A stretch of 59,719 nt of DNA from a virus. The stretch covers positions 1 to 59,719 of the IMG/VR virus record IMGVR_UViG_3300025000_000111; one strand, written 5' to 3'. Shown one piece after another: positions 39,900 through 47,546 of the stretch (its first letter is position 1; every line of letters begins with the position of its first letter). Both the position numbers and the translations under genes were made by a program. The notes under the pieces were generated by a model. That model did not search any database. It was given only the letters and a program-made list of their open reading frames with translations, and was not told the DNA's origin.

Positions 39900-40546
39900 A
39901 GATCATAGATATTTGGGATATGACATACAACATATCCGGCAATGTTAATTTTTTGGTAATCTTCCGACACGGCCTTTAGTATATTCAAGAACCTGTAATC
40001 GTGGCTGTAATTATCGTTCACGTTCCAATAGCAATTCAATGAAGTCTTGTGGATAATGTTAGAAGTACCGCATTGTCCGTGTACATTAACATTAACGGGT
40101 CTTATAATGGTTTCCCATCCGGCTTTAGTTTTCCTGTAAACAATGTCATCTACTATATACCAATCTCTGTCAGCCACTTCTTTCGATAAGTCAATCAGGT
40201 ATTCTTGGTCGTATATATCATCTGCATCCAAGTAAATGATGTATTTACCCTTAGCGTTCTTTATTCCTATATTGCGTGGAGTGCCTGACCATATCTTGCA
40301 TTTGTCAATCAGGTACATACTAATTCTTTCATCGTTCAGGAATCTATTCTCTTGTATAATGTCCACCGACTTCTGACAGCCATCTGCAATAATTATCAAT
40401 TCCCAGTTCTGATATGATTGATTTATCACAGACTGGACTGCTCTTGACAACTTCATCTCTCTTTCTTTTCCTGCCGTATTGTACTTCCCTAAATATGTCG
40501 GCATTACTATTGTAAACAACGGTGTGCCTGATTGCTCTGTTTGCAT
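39896..40546 (-). CDS. Glycosyltransferase family 2 protein
   Basis: The 216-aa protein has canonical GT2 signatures: LFTIVMPTYLGKYN, SRAVQSVINQSYQNWELIII, SGTPRNIGIKNAKGKYIIYL and DADDIYDQEYL (the DxD metal site near residue 107). It transfers a sugar from an NDP donor. It sits in the second glycosylation cluster, between the capsid region and the portal gene. Confidence 0.9.
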   Translation of the reverse strand: MQTEQSGTPLFTIVMPTYLGKYNTAGKEREMKLSRAVQSVINQSYQNWELIIIADGCQKSVDIIQENRFLNDERISMYLIDKCKIWSGTPRNIGIKNAKGKYIIYLDADDIYDQEYLIDLSKEVADRDWYIVDDIVYRKTKAGWETIIRPVNVNVHGQCGTSNIIHKTSLNCYWNVNDNYSHDYRFLNILKAVSEDYQKINIAGYVVCHIPNIYDL

Positions 40547-40676
40547 TCTCTTCTATGTTAAAAAACCAGCTTCCAACTACCTGATACCCACCGCAGAAAT
40601 TTATTATGTAAGAATTATCCCTCGAAAAATTGGACATCCTTTTAGCATAATCTATCAACGGTTTATACCCTTTCAT
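40344..40676 (-). CDS. Hypothetical small gene overlapping the GT2 start
   Basis: The first 43 codons (40676-40547, MKGYKPLIDYAKRMSNFSRD and FCGGYQVVGSWFFNIEE) look like a real protein start near the late promoter. The remaining frame overlaps the GT2 gene by about 200 bases and looks like its shadow. The true gene probably ended near the GT2 start and has lost its stop, or its frame was shifted. Confidence 0.42.
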   Translation of the reverse strand: MKGYKPLIDYAKRMSNFSRDNSYIINFCGGYQVVGSWFFNIEENANRAIRHTVVYNSNADIFREVQYGRKRKRDEVVKSSPVCDKSIISELGIDNYCRWLSEVGGHYTRE

Positions 40677-40681
40677 ATCAG

Positions 40682-40726
40682 CAAATATAGGTAATGTAAA
40701 AAAAGTTAAAAATAATTATAGATTTT
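40682..40726 (-). promoter_or_regulatory. Late promoter with AT-rich upstream box
   Basis: Minus-strand TATATTTG (40689-40682) with the AT box AAATAATTATAGATTTT (plus-strand text, 40710-40726) 20 bases upstream, identical to that at 33647-33663. A plus-strand promoter starts two bases beyond. Confidence 0.68.
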
Positions 40727-40728
40727 AC

Positions 40729-40759
40729 TTGACAAAGCAAAATTTCTGTTGTACATTTG
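40729..40759 (+). promoter_or_regulatory. Plus-strand cassette promoter 4
   Basis: TTGACA at 40729 and TACATTTG at 40752, 23 bases apart. Confidence 0.88.
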
Positions 40760-40782
40760 CTGAACAAATAACAAATAACACC

Positions 40783-41115
40783 ATGAGATTAAAAGATATT
40801 ACAATTCCTTTTTTTAGAATCAGACCTATCAATACATGAATTTGCTTATAGGGTTGATTTAACGAGACAAAGGATTCACTTCATATTAAAAAAATGATTT
40901 GAGTATTGTTGTTAATTTTCTAAATATAGAAATAGATATAGGTATGGTTACTATAAAAAATAATCGTGATCTTTTTCTTGAGTATGTCAATCAGTATATA
41001 CCAAGTTCTGAATCAGAAGAAAAAAAATAAACTTATACAAATAATTAATGAACATGTTGAAAAATTAAACAGCATGCAACTCAAAGAACTTACTAAAATA
41101 CTCTTTAATAAATAA
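40783..41115 (+). pseudogene. Small gene broken by three homopolymer frame changes
   Basis: Joining frames across T7 (40809-40815), an A7 run (near 40890) and A8 (41020-41027) gives one continuous protein of about 110 aa: MRLKDITIPF, ESDLSIHEFAYRVDLTRQRI, NDLSIVVNFLNIEIDIGMVT, NRDLFLEYVNQYIPSSESEE, and KLIQIINEHVEKLNSMQLKE. Each break needs only a one-base change. It starts 23 bases after a perfect promoter and ends 5 bases before the next gene. Accumulated decay and homopolymer read errors are both possible. Confidence 0.65.
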
Positions 41116-41120
41116 AGGCA

Positions 41121-41435
41121 ATGACAATAACAAATTTAACACCGCACAACATAACCATGTTTAAGAATGGTAAAGTGGACAGGGTTTTCACTTCGGAAGG
41201 ATTGGCAAGAGTGTCGTCCAAAATTAGCCACCATTCATACATTGGCGGTATCAGGATTAACTCCATAGAACGACTTGGACTAATGGGACTACCGGATGAA
41301 ACTACTGACCAGTATTACATTGTTAGTCAGATAGTTAAGATGTATTGTAGTTGTAGGAAAGATTTATTAGTGCCGGATGAGCTTGTCAGAAATGATCAAG
41401 GATTAGTAATTGGATGCCGTGCTTTAAGTTTATAA
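41121..41435 (+). CDS. Conserved small phage protein, 104 aa
   Basis: The opening MTITNLTPHNITMFKNGKV matches a widespread small protein whose members begin with a beta-strand NLTPH-x-I (often annotated only as hypothetical). The middle has GLARVSSKISHHSY and the end is a compact helix with CRALSL. It follows the broken gene in cassette 4. Confidence 0.75.
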   Translation: MTITNLTPHNITMFKNGKVDRVFTSEGLARVSSKISHHSYIGGIRINSIERLGLMGLPDETTDQYYIVSQIVKMYCSCRKDLLVPDELVRNDQGLVIGCRALSL

Positions 41436-41455
41436 ATTTTTAATGATTATTTTAA

Positions 41456-41580
41456 TCGGGTGTGACATTAAGTATTTTTGTCATGCTCATTCGATAACTA
41501 TGAAAATATTAAATCCCACTCTTAACACATTGCCAAAGCACATCGTGTGCAATCGGATGAGCCTTTGTGTTTCGGGTGGG
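41456..41580 (+). promoter_or_regulatory. Promoter and pseudoknot leader of the second HNH gene
   Basis: TCGGGTGTG (41456-41464) precedes a TATTTTTG -7 box (41473-41480). Four bases later stem P1 begins (41485-41495 with 41552-41562; 11 bp, one G-U). P1 encloses a GCACA/TGTGC hairpin (41538-41550). A crossing helix of 7 bp (41515-41521 with 41574-41580) makes a pseudoknot ending 9 bases before the ATG. ATTGCCAAAG, AATCGGA and AGCCTTT are shared with the leader at 2102-2217, while stems differ by compensating changes. Confidence 0.68.
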
Positions 41581-41589
41581 TAACTTTTT

Positions 41590-42063
41590 ATGAAAGAAAT
41601 ACCGTTAACTCAAGGCTATGTGGCTTTAATAGATGATGAAGACTATGAACTTGTTAGTAAATACAAGTGGCATGTTAGGGTTTGTAACACTAATAAATAC
41701 GCTAACTCAAATGTTCAAAAGAAAAGAACAACAATGAGTATGCATCGTTTAATTATGGGATTTCCCGTTGGTTTGCAAATAGACCACTGTGACCACAACG
41801 GATTGAACAATCAGAAAAGTAATTTACGAGTTTGTACTAAGGATGAGAACAACAGAAATAGAATTATAGGTAAAAATAAATCAAGTAAATACAAGGGAGT
41901 ATGTTGGCATAAAGCAACTAAAAAATGGATGTCTAGAATAAAATTAAATAAAAAATATATTCATCTTGGTTTATTTACATTTGAAACAGAAGCTGCATTA
42001 GCGTACAACAACAAGGCTACTGAATTATTTGGTGAATTTGCGTATATAAACGAAATATTATGA
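41590..42063 (+). CDS. HNH homing endonuclease with AP2 domain
   Basis: The 157-aa protein has HRLIMGFPVG, LQIDHCDHNGLNNQKSNLR (HNH core) and the AP2 DNA-binding part SSKYKGVCWHKATKKWMSRI to GEFAYINE. It aligns throughout with the enzyme at 1611-2090. The gene has its own promoter and leader inside cassette 4 and overlaps the following gene by 4 bases. Likely a mobile homing element. Confidence 0.9.
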   Translation: MKEIPLTQGYVALIDDEDYELVSKYKWHVRVCNTNKYANSNVQKKRTTMSMHRLIMGFPVGLQIDHCDHNGLNNQKSNLRVCTKDENNRNRIIGKNKSSKYKGVCWHKATKKWMSRIKLNKKYIHLGLFTFETEAALAYNNKATELFGEFAYINEIL

Positions 42064-42302
42064 AACAAAGAATCATAGAAGTATTAATGGAAAACAAGCC
42101 AATGGCTGACACGGCTGATGCTATATTGGCACTATACAATCCACTTGTTCAGGCAGCTACTAATGTGGCAACATCAAACATATATGTGGCTTCAGGCAAT
42201 ATAATTAAACTACACGAACAATTAGTATATTTTTATAACCAAAACTTAAACCTAACAGATTATGAAATTCTCGATGACAAACCTATTCAACAACAAGAAT
42301 GA
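42060..42302 (+). CDS. Hypothetical protein, 80 aa
   Basis: Helical protein opening MKQRIIEVLMENKPMADTAD, with a conserved Ala-rich centre. It overlaps the HNH stop by 4 bases. No function known. Confidence 0.65.
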   Translation: MKQRIIEVLMENKPMADTADAILALYNPLVQAATNVATSNIYVASGNIIKLHEQLVYFYNQNLNLTDYEILDDKPIQQQE

Positions 42303-42405
42303 TTATTCGTTCTTTGTATTACCAACAATCTCGATTGCCGCTACTGGTGGTTCGGTTGGTATCGCTTTAGTGTGGTTAAATTTTGCAGCTATTGTAGAAT
42401 GGTAG
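42262..42405 (+). CDS. Small membrane protein, 47 aa
   Basis: The frame MKFSMTNLFNNKNDYSFFVL continues into a hydrophobic helix (IAATGGSVGIALVWLNFAAI) and stops at 42405, overlapping the next gene start (ATGGTAG). Overlaps on both sides and a clean transmembrane segment support it, although it overlaps the previous gene by 41 bases. Confidence 0.55.
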   Translation: MKFSMTNLFNNKNDYSFFVLPTISIAATGGSVGIALVWLNFAAIVEW

Positions 42406-42617
42406 CCGAACAATTCATACAGGACATTGCTACATCCATGCGGTTCAAACCAAAGGATGTAGCGGTTTCGGATTGGGTGATGACATTCTTACTCAATCAC
42501 TGGCAGGAAGAACATGGTAGATTAATTGAAACTGAATACGATTGTACAGGAAGGGAAGACCTTGTTCCCGTTACACTAAATAAAGTAATTGATGATTTTT
42601 GGCAATACCCAAACTAA
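42399..42617 (+). CDS. Hypothetical protein, 72 aa
   Basis: The ATG at 42399 (MVAEQFIQDIATSMRFKPKD) shares bases with the preceding stop codon. The sequence SDWVMTFLLNHWQEEHGRL is helical. Its stop is 1 base before the next start. Role unknown. Confidence 0.65.
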   Translation: MVAEQFIQDIATSMRFKPKDVAVSDWVMTFLLNHWQEEHGRLIETEYDCTGREDLVPVTLNKVIDDFWQYPN

Positions 42618-42618
42618 T

Positions 42619-42795
42619 ATGTGGACACCGGAACAAGAAAAAGCAGCAGAAAAGTTGCTTTCAAGATTAAGGCAAATGCCTCTTGCTAAAGAACGTGAAG
42701 AATTTGGAAAAATGCTATTTAGGCATATAAATAGTTACACACCAGAAGAACGTAAACGGTATGATGAACTTAAAGAAATTTTAAAAGATGGCTAA
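42619..42795 (+). CDS. Small charged protein, 58 aa
   Basis: Starts MWTPEQEKAAEKLLSRLRQM, helical and basic, ending EERKRYDELKEILKDG. It is the last gene of cassette 4 and overlaps the convergent minor head gene by 4 bases. Confidence 0.65.
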   Translation: MWTPEQEKAAEKLLSRLRQMPLAKEREEFGKMLFRHINSYTPEERKRYDELKEILKDG

Positions 42796-43556
42796 TCATT
42801 AAGTTGGTCATAACCATATTTATCAGCTACTTCTTTTGATACCCACATAAGGCTGTCCACACAATTATAGCCTCCAAGGGAGATTAAAACATCTGAGCCG
42901 ATTATTTTTCCTTTCCAGTCTTGGTCGTTCCAAGATTGGATTGTTTTTTTACTGAATATCTTCCCCTTGCGTGCTATACAGAAATCTCTGGATGTTTCAA
43001 GCCTTGTACCAAAGTAAAGGGCATAATCAAAGTTTTCTTCTACCGCTATATCCCTGTCAGTTAGCCTTAAAGCCATCATTAGGGCATCTGCCATTTTTTG
43101 ATGTGCCACAGAACTTAACTGGTTATTAGTCAGTATTTTATTGGCAATAGTTTTTTTTTCACTACCAGCTATGTACAATGAAAGTGCATCAGCCTTAATC
43201 CTTGAATTGTAGTTGTATATACCTTTAGTGAATGAATCGAAAAAGGATTCAAGTTTAGCTACTGTGTATTTTGGTGCAGTCACTCCAAAGTAAGCAACAG
43301 ACAATCCTATCATAATAGGTAACTGTCTTTTATACCATACAAGTATCTTGGTTAAGTTCTTATCGTTATCCAGTATCTCTGACAGTGAAATAATCAGATC
43401 ATCAATGTCCTCAAAATCAGAATACAAGGCTTCAATAACCTGACCGTTAATCTTCTTCTGGTACGCTGTTAGCCTGTCTTCCAGTTCTGCCAGTATTTCG
43501 TCTATCACCCTGTCCCGTTCTGCTACCTGTTCCTTGATCGCTGTCAGTGTCTGCAT
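42792..43556 (-). CDS. Minor head protein, SPP1 gp7 / Mu F-like
   Basis: The C-terminal part has the minor head signature TSRDFCIARKGKIFSKKTI, WNDQDWKGKIIG, ISLGGYNCVDSLMWV. The N-terminal 120 residues are helical. It follows the portal gene (110-base overlap), as in other head morphogenesis modules. It probably sits inside the capsid near the portal. Confidence 0.82.
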   Translation of the reverse strand: MQTLTAIKEQVAERDRVIDEILAELEDRLTAYQKKINGQVIEALYSDFEDIDDLIISLSEILDNDKNLTKILVWYKRQLPIMIGLSVAYFGVTAPKYTVAKLESFFDSFTKGIYNYNSRIKADALSLYIAGSEKKTIANKILTNNQLSSVAHQKMADALMMALRLTDRDIAVEENFDYALYFGTRLETSRDFCIARKGKIFSKKTIQSWNDQDWKGKIIGSDVLISLGGYNCVDSLMWVSKEVADKYGYDQLND

Positions 43557-45324
43557 TATCCATATCTTTTAATTCCATTGCTTCTTGTTCTTTCAGTATC
43601 TTATTAACCTTCTTGTCAATCAATACTTTCTGCTGTTCCCTTGTCAGTTCGTAGAAGTTTATCCCACCACTCATCTCGTTTTCAATTTCATCAAATATCC
43701 AAGAGTAGTTCAGGTAAAGTACCTTGATTCTGTCAGGGGTGTAATTGGTTGTCATGGCATACATTATTTCCTTCTCTGATTTACCATTGAAAGGGAAGAA
43801 TGATTTCTGTGTCAGATACCGTGCTTTACCGATGGGGTCTTCTGAGTAAATGATTCCAGCTATATCATTATTGATACCGTCTTTTATGAAACTATCTCCA
43901 TCACTGTTGTTAATTGTTTCCAAGTCAGCGTACAAGTCTGATAACGACTTCATCTTAAAGTCTTTACTGAATGTGTAGAATGCTATCAGGTCTTTCCTCA
44001 TATCTGTGATGGATGCAATGGATTCAACCCCAAACTTCCATTTACGTGAGTATGCGGTAGCCATATTGTACAGACTGTCATACACGTTCTGTAAGTCAAT
44101 GTTCTTGCCTGTTGCAGTTTCTGCTACCTGTTTCTTACTGAACAACTCGGAGTTGTAAAGTGCTTCCTTACACCTGATGGTAAGTTCCTGAATATATCTA
44201 TCCTGCCACTGAACCAGTTCTACCGATGGTGAAACATATTTTACAATGTTGTCAAGGTTAAGGAAGTCATCCTTATCCTTTGGCATCCTCAGGTAGATAA
44301 TATCCTGTGCCGTCTTATGTGTTTCGTATCCTGTTCCATGACATTTACTGCATGAATTACCATCCGGCATAAAACCGTTGTTACAGCCTGTATGACTGCA
44401 TCTGTTGGCATATTGTATCTTCTGTGGGAATACATGCAAAGCAGCAGTTAAGTCCATCTCAGAGTTAGCCTTAACCATCTTTAACAGCAATGGAACGGCA
44501 TCATCAATAACGGAAATCATTGTCTTACCCTCTGTGTAAATATCTCTGTTGAATCCAACCATGAATGCCGGAACAAAACCTAAACTATGGGTATAAGTGT
44601 TAATAGTGAAATAACCTTTCTTGGTCTTTACAACAGTTTCACCATCTACATCTGCAAAAGGAATGTTGTAAGGATTGTTACCAGTAGGGTCGGGTTTCAG
44701 TTCTGTCAAGACTGTTGTATCTTCCTTGCCGTAGATAGTGTATCTCTGTTTAGAGTTTCCACCAAATTCATCCACAACATCATGTAGTGTGACAAGGAAT
44801 TGTAAATCATTCTTTATGTCTTTTGAGTAGTGGATAGCCTCTTCTGAGGATACCTCAAACGGATATGGTGTTGCTCTTTCCTTAGTAACATCGTAATCTT
44901 TCCATTCAAACACGCACCAACTGTTTGGGTCTGAACCATTTAAGTCAATCCACCGTTGGTTGAACCAGTTGTCAAACGAAGCATCACCCCAGAAAACATC
45001 CAGCTTATCTTCCAGTTCCTTTGACCTTTGATTGACTGCATCATCCTTGTAAGCCACCACCCTGTTAACAGAATTGCTTCTTGGCACTTTATACAATGGC
45101 TTCATTAGGTTTCTTGATACTGAGGATGTTATATGCTGTGTAATCCTTCTACGTTGTTTAAACATCTCATCGCTTTCATGCCTGTCAAACTTCCGTAACA
45201 GGTATTCCATATCTTCACCAGTGATAAGTGCGGTGTACAGCCGTTTAAGGTCGCACACTCTGGCATAATATTTATGTCTAATATCTTCGTTGATTACTGT
45301 GAGTAATGTTTTAAGCATATCCAT
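43447..45324 (-). CDS. Portal protein with an internal zinc-finger-like insert
   Basis: The 625-aa protein is placed between terminase and minor head genes and has a portal-like helical and beta mixture (KQVAETATGKNIDLQNVYDS near the stem). Around residues 308-335 an insert CSHTGCNNGF, NSCSKCHGTGYE carries a C-x4-C and a DnaJ-like CxxCxGxG motif, a possible zinc ribbon. The C-terminal tail is Asp/Gly/Arg-rich and overlaps the minor head gene start. Confidence 0.82.
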   Translation of the reverse strand: MDMLKTLLTVINEDIRHKYYARVCDLKRLYTALITGEDMEYLLRKFDRHESDEMFKQRRRITQHITSSVSRNLMKPLYKVPRSNSVNRVVAYKDDAVNQRSKELEDKLDVFWGDASFDNWFNQRWIDLNGSDPNSWCVFEWKDYDVTKERATPYPFEVSSEEAIHYSKDIKNDLQFLVTLHDVVDEFGGNSKQRYTIYGKEDTTVLTELKPDPTGNNPYNIPFADVDGETVVKTKKGYFTINTYTHSLGFVPAFMVGFNRDIYTEGKTMISVIDDAVPLLLKMVKANSEMDLTAALHVFPQKIQYANRCSHTGCNNGFMPDGNSCSKCHGTGYETHKTAQDIIYLRMPKDKDDFLNLDNIVKYVSPSVELVQWQDRYIQELTIRCKEALYNSELFSKKQVAETATGKNIDLQNVYDSLYNMATAYSRKWKFGVESIASITDMRKDLIAFYTFSKDFKMKSLSDLYADLETINNSDGDSFIKDGINNDIAGIIYSEDPIGKARYLTQKSFFPFNGKSEKEIMYAMTTNYTPDRIKVLYLNYSWIFDEIENEMSGGINFYELTREQQKVLIDKKVNKILKEQEAMELKDMDNADTDSDQGTGSRTGQGDRRNTGRTGRQANSVPEED

Positions 45325-45343
45325 GTCTCTTGTGTATTTGTAA

Positions 45344-45387
45344 CAAAAATAGGATATATCTGTTACAGATAAAATAATTATAGATTT
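45344..45387 (-). promoter_or_regulatory. Late promoter with AT-rich upstream box
   Basis: Minus-strand TATTTTTG (45351-45344) and the AT box (45371-45387) upstream, within a 44-base stretch nearly identical to 33619-33663. It drives the portal gene. A plus-strand promoter begins four bases beyond. Confidence 0.7.
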
Positions 45388-45390
45388 CGC

Positions 45391-45421
45391 TTGACAAAGA
45401 TGAAAAGTTGTGTTATCTTTG
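45391..45421 (+). promoter_or_regulatory. Plus-strand cassette promoter 5
   Basis: TTGACA at 45391 and TATCTTTG at 45414, 23 bases apart. Confidence 0.88.
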
Positions 45422-45440
45422 TTGCCTAATACTAATTAAT

Positions 45441-45677
45441 ATGAAAACAAGGAATTTATTACTATCAGTAATTAAAGTATCTTTTATACCACTTATCATG
45501 TGCTGTTTTTTATCGTGTGCTGGTGGCGGTAATGATATTAATCCAGAAAAAACTTATGAAATAAAGGTAATAGATAGTTGTGAATATATCTATGTTTCAA
45601 GAAGACCTTGGGGTGCTGAATTTTCACTAACCCACAAAGGTAATTGTAAATATTGTGATGACCGTAAATATAAGTAG
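45441..45677 (+). CDS. Small lipoprotein
   Basis: The ATG at 45441 (MKTRNLLLSVIKVSFIPLI) is chosen over one inside the promoter. The protein has a lipoprotein signal peptide ending CCFLSCAGGG, with a lipobox L-S-C at the third Cys, so the mature protein of about 55 aa would be anchored in the outer or inner membrane. A pair CKYCDD sits near the end. Phage-encoded lipoproteins often block superinfection, but this function is inference. Confidence 0.72.
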   Translation: MKTRNLLLSVIKVSFIPLIMCCFLSCAGGGNDINPEKTYEIKVIDSCEYIYVSRRPWGAEFSLTHKGNCKYCDDRKYK

Positions 45678-45682
45678 ATACT

Positions 45683-45886
45683 ATGACAACAATATACACC
45701 ACACAGGGAGTTGTAAAAGTTAAGGAAGACTACAACCTTGTTATGATAAGAATTGAGACTGGAAAAAAATTCCTTGAGTTAACGGAAGAAATAATTATTC
45801 ATTTAAGAGATGGTATCTTTGATGAACGGAAAATTAGCGCTTTAATACAAGTATCTCATATAGTACGAATTGTTGGTGATAAGTAG
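45683..45886 (+). CDS. Small hypothetical protein, 67 aa
   Basis: Beta-rich protein (TTIYTTQGVVKVKEDYNLVM) with an acidic helix. It ends exactly where the convergent terminase gene ends (next base), leaving no spacer. Second and last gene of cassette 5. Function unknown. Confidence 0.65.
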   Translation: MTTIYTTQGVVKVKEDYNLVMIRIETGKKFLELTEEIIIHLRDGIFDERKISALIQVSHIVRIVGDK

Positions 45887-47212
45887 TTATCTATCAGTAA
45901 TTGCTTCGTATGTTTCGTAGTATCCTTTAAAACATTCTATGATGAAATAGCAGAACGAATCACTGAGATGGCCATGTTTTTCGTAGGATGTTCCTGTTTC
46001 TTTATCTCTTTTGATAACTTTTAATGGTTTACCATCTTTATCTTCAAGTACATTTTCAAAATCCTCAATCAAATTTACACATTTTTTATCAATGTAAATA
46101 TCAATCGGATATTCCCCCCTAAGCACCCGATTAATCCACTGTCTTCGTTTAAGTAATTGAGGATTGGCTTTAGGTACTCTTATACTGTTTGCATTAAGAT
46201 ATGGTGCTAAAATAGCCTCTATTATTTCATAGTTGTTTAAGTTATTTAAAGGGTTTCTCGCCCTTCCAGAAGCATCACCATAAATAAACAACGGCGGCTG
46301 TATCAGGTCTTTGTATCTGTTGAGAAATTCATCAGTACAGGCTTCGGTAGTATTTAGAGGATTACGCATTGTTATTTCATCCAGTACATAAACCTTCCAT
46401 CTACCGTCAATACCTTTTACTACCTGTGATACAAGTGCCGGACTAAAGGGTCGTGCGTTAAAATCGTAGCTGAGATGAATGGTATCTTCCGTATGGAATG
46501 ATAAGCTATCCTTACAATGTTTTTGGAAGTTAAACCCAGAGTAAAATTCAGCCCCAGTCACAACCCGACCCCATTCTCCAAGAATATATACTCTTTTTAC
46601 ATTAGGATCATCTGAGTACCTTTTAATAAGTTCTTCCTTATAAGCCTCATCAATAAACTTGTTATCCATAAATGTACTCTGCATTGTGAATACAGATGGA
46701 CTTTTCTTATCGAAGAACTCTTTTTTTAGCCAATGTAATTCAGATATAGGATTGAACGTAAGGATAATCTGTTTGTACAGCCCCTTATTACCTCTTAGAC
46801 GAAGGTTTAACTGTGTGATGTCCATTTTATCATACTCAGTGGCTTCCTCTGCCCAGATGCTTACAACTTCAGTCAATGACTTAATCTTTTCGTGGTCATC
46901 TAAGCCGGATGTAATGATTTCACTTCCGTTAAAAAACGTGAAAGACATATCGGTTGAATTAGTTTTAACATAAGGCATTAAATCTGAATCCAAAATAATC
47001 TGCTTCATGTTTTTGAATACAGATTCCTTGATTGTAGATTTAAGTTTCCTTGTTATTAAATGTCTGGTATTCGGTTCGTTAACAGCCCTCATCAACATCT
47101 TCTGTGCGGCTGCAACTGATTTTCCAGACCCCGAACCCCCAAATAACACAGCAAACCTTGCTCTGGTTTTAAAGAAATCCTCAAAGGTTTCGTTATATAT
47201 TACATTAGCCAT
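45887..47212 (-). CDS. terL: Terminase large subunit (TerL, PBSX type)
   Basis: The 441-aa protein has Walker A FGGSGSGKS (residues 24-32), Walker B SIWAEEATE, LRGNKGLYKQIILTFNP (coupling motif region) and the RNase H-like nuclease FIYGDASGRA with a late Asp in HLSDSFCYF. It translocates and cuts DNA during packaging. Size and motifs match the PBSX/terminase_3 family. It overlaps the small subunit candidate by 8 bases. Confidence 0.92.
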   Translation of the reverse strand: MANVIYNETFEDFFKTRARFAVLFGGSGSGKSVAAAQKMLMRAVNEPNTRHLITRKLKSTIKESVFKNMKQIILDSDLMPYVKTNSTDMSFTFFNGSEIITSGLDDHEKIKSLTEVVSIWAEEATEYDKMDITQLNLRLRGNKGLYKQIILTFNPISELHWLKKEFFDKKSPSVFTMQSTFMDNKFIDEAYKEELIKRYSDDPNVKRVYILGEWGRVVTGAEFYSGFNFQKHCKDSLSFHTEDTIHLSYDFNARPFSPALVSQVVKGIDGRWKVYVLDEITMRNPLNTTEACTDEFLNRYKDLIQPPLFIYGDASGRARNPLNNLNNYEIIEAILAPYLNANSIRVPKANPQLLKRRQWINRVLRGEYPIDIYIDKKCVNLIEDFENVLEDKDGKPLKVIKRDKETGTSYEKHGHLSDSFCYFIIECFKGYYETYEAITDR

Positions 47213-47546
47213 CTATCTGCATATCAGTTATATCAATCACTTCACTCTCATTGGATAGTAATTTAACGCCATCCATAACACCGTTACTTGCCGATGACAG
47301 GAAGTTAATCTGTATCGGATTAGTATTTTCCCCAGTCTTCTCAACCCTTGACAACTTAGGGACAGAGTACTCAATCAATTGTAAATATCTGTCAATATAG
47401 TCTTTCCCCTGCATGGACATCATCTCCCTGCGGAACTTAGACTCACCATCCTTCAACACCCTTTCTATAACTGCCCCAATATCAACCTCTTTGAAGTTCT
47501 TTCTTGTGGCTTTTATTGACTTTAGTAATACTTTTCTACCTGCCAT
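47205..47546 (-). CDS. Terminase small subunit candidate
   Basis: The 113-aa protein lies immediately upstream of TerL. The centre has KFRREMMSMQGKDYIDRYLQ and LIEYSVPKLSRVE, helical blocks typical of TerS proteins of Bacteroidota phages. It lacks the common N-terminal winged-helix, so assignment rests mainly on position. Confidence 0.65.
   Translation of the reverse strand: MAGRKVLLKSIKATRKNFKEVDIGAVIERVLKDGESKFRREMMSMQGKDYIDRYLQLIEYSVPKLSRVEKTGENTNPIQINFLSSASNGVMDGVKLLSNESEVIDITDMQIDG

Noticed and set aside
41485-41580. HDV-like ribozyme from the nested pseudoknot topology
   Set aside because: P1 is too long, the P4 region is absent and no catalytic-C strand of HDV type follows P1.
41456-42063. 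IscB/HEARO (omega RNA) system
   Set aside because: The nuclease is a 157-aa HNH-AP2 protein without RuvC parts, and the leader is under 100 nt, so the resemblance to HNH-associated RNA is superficial.
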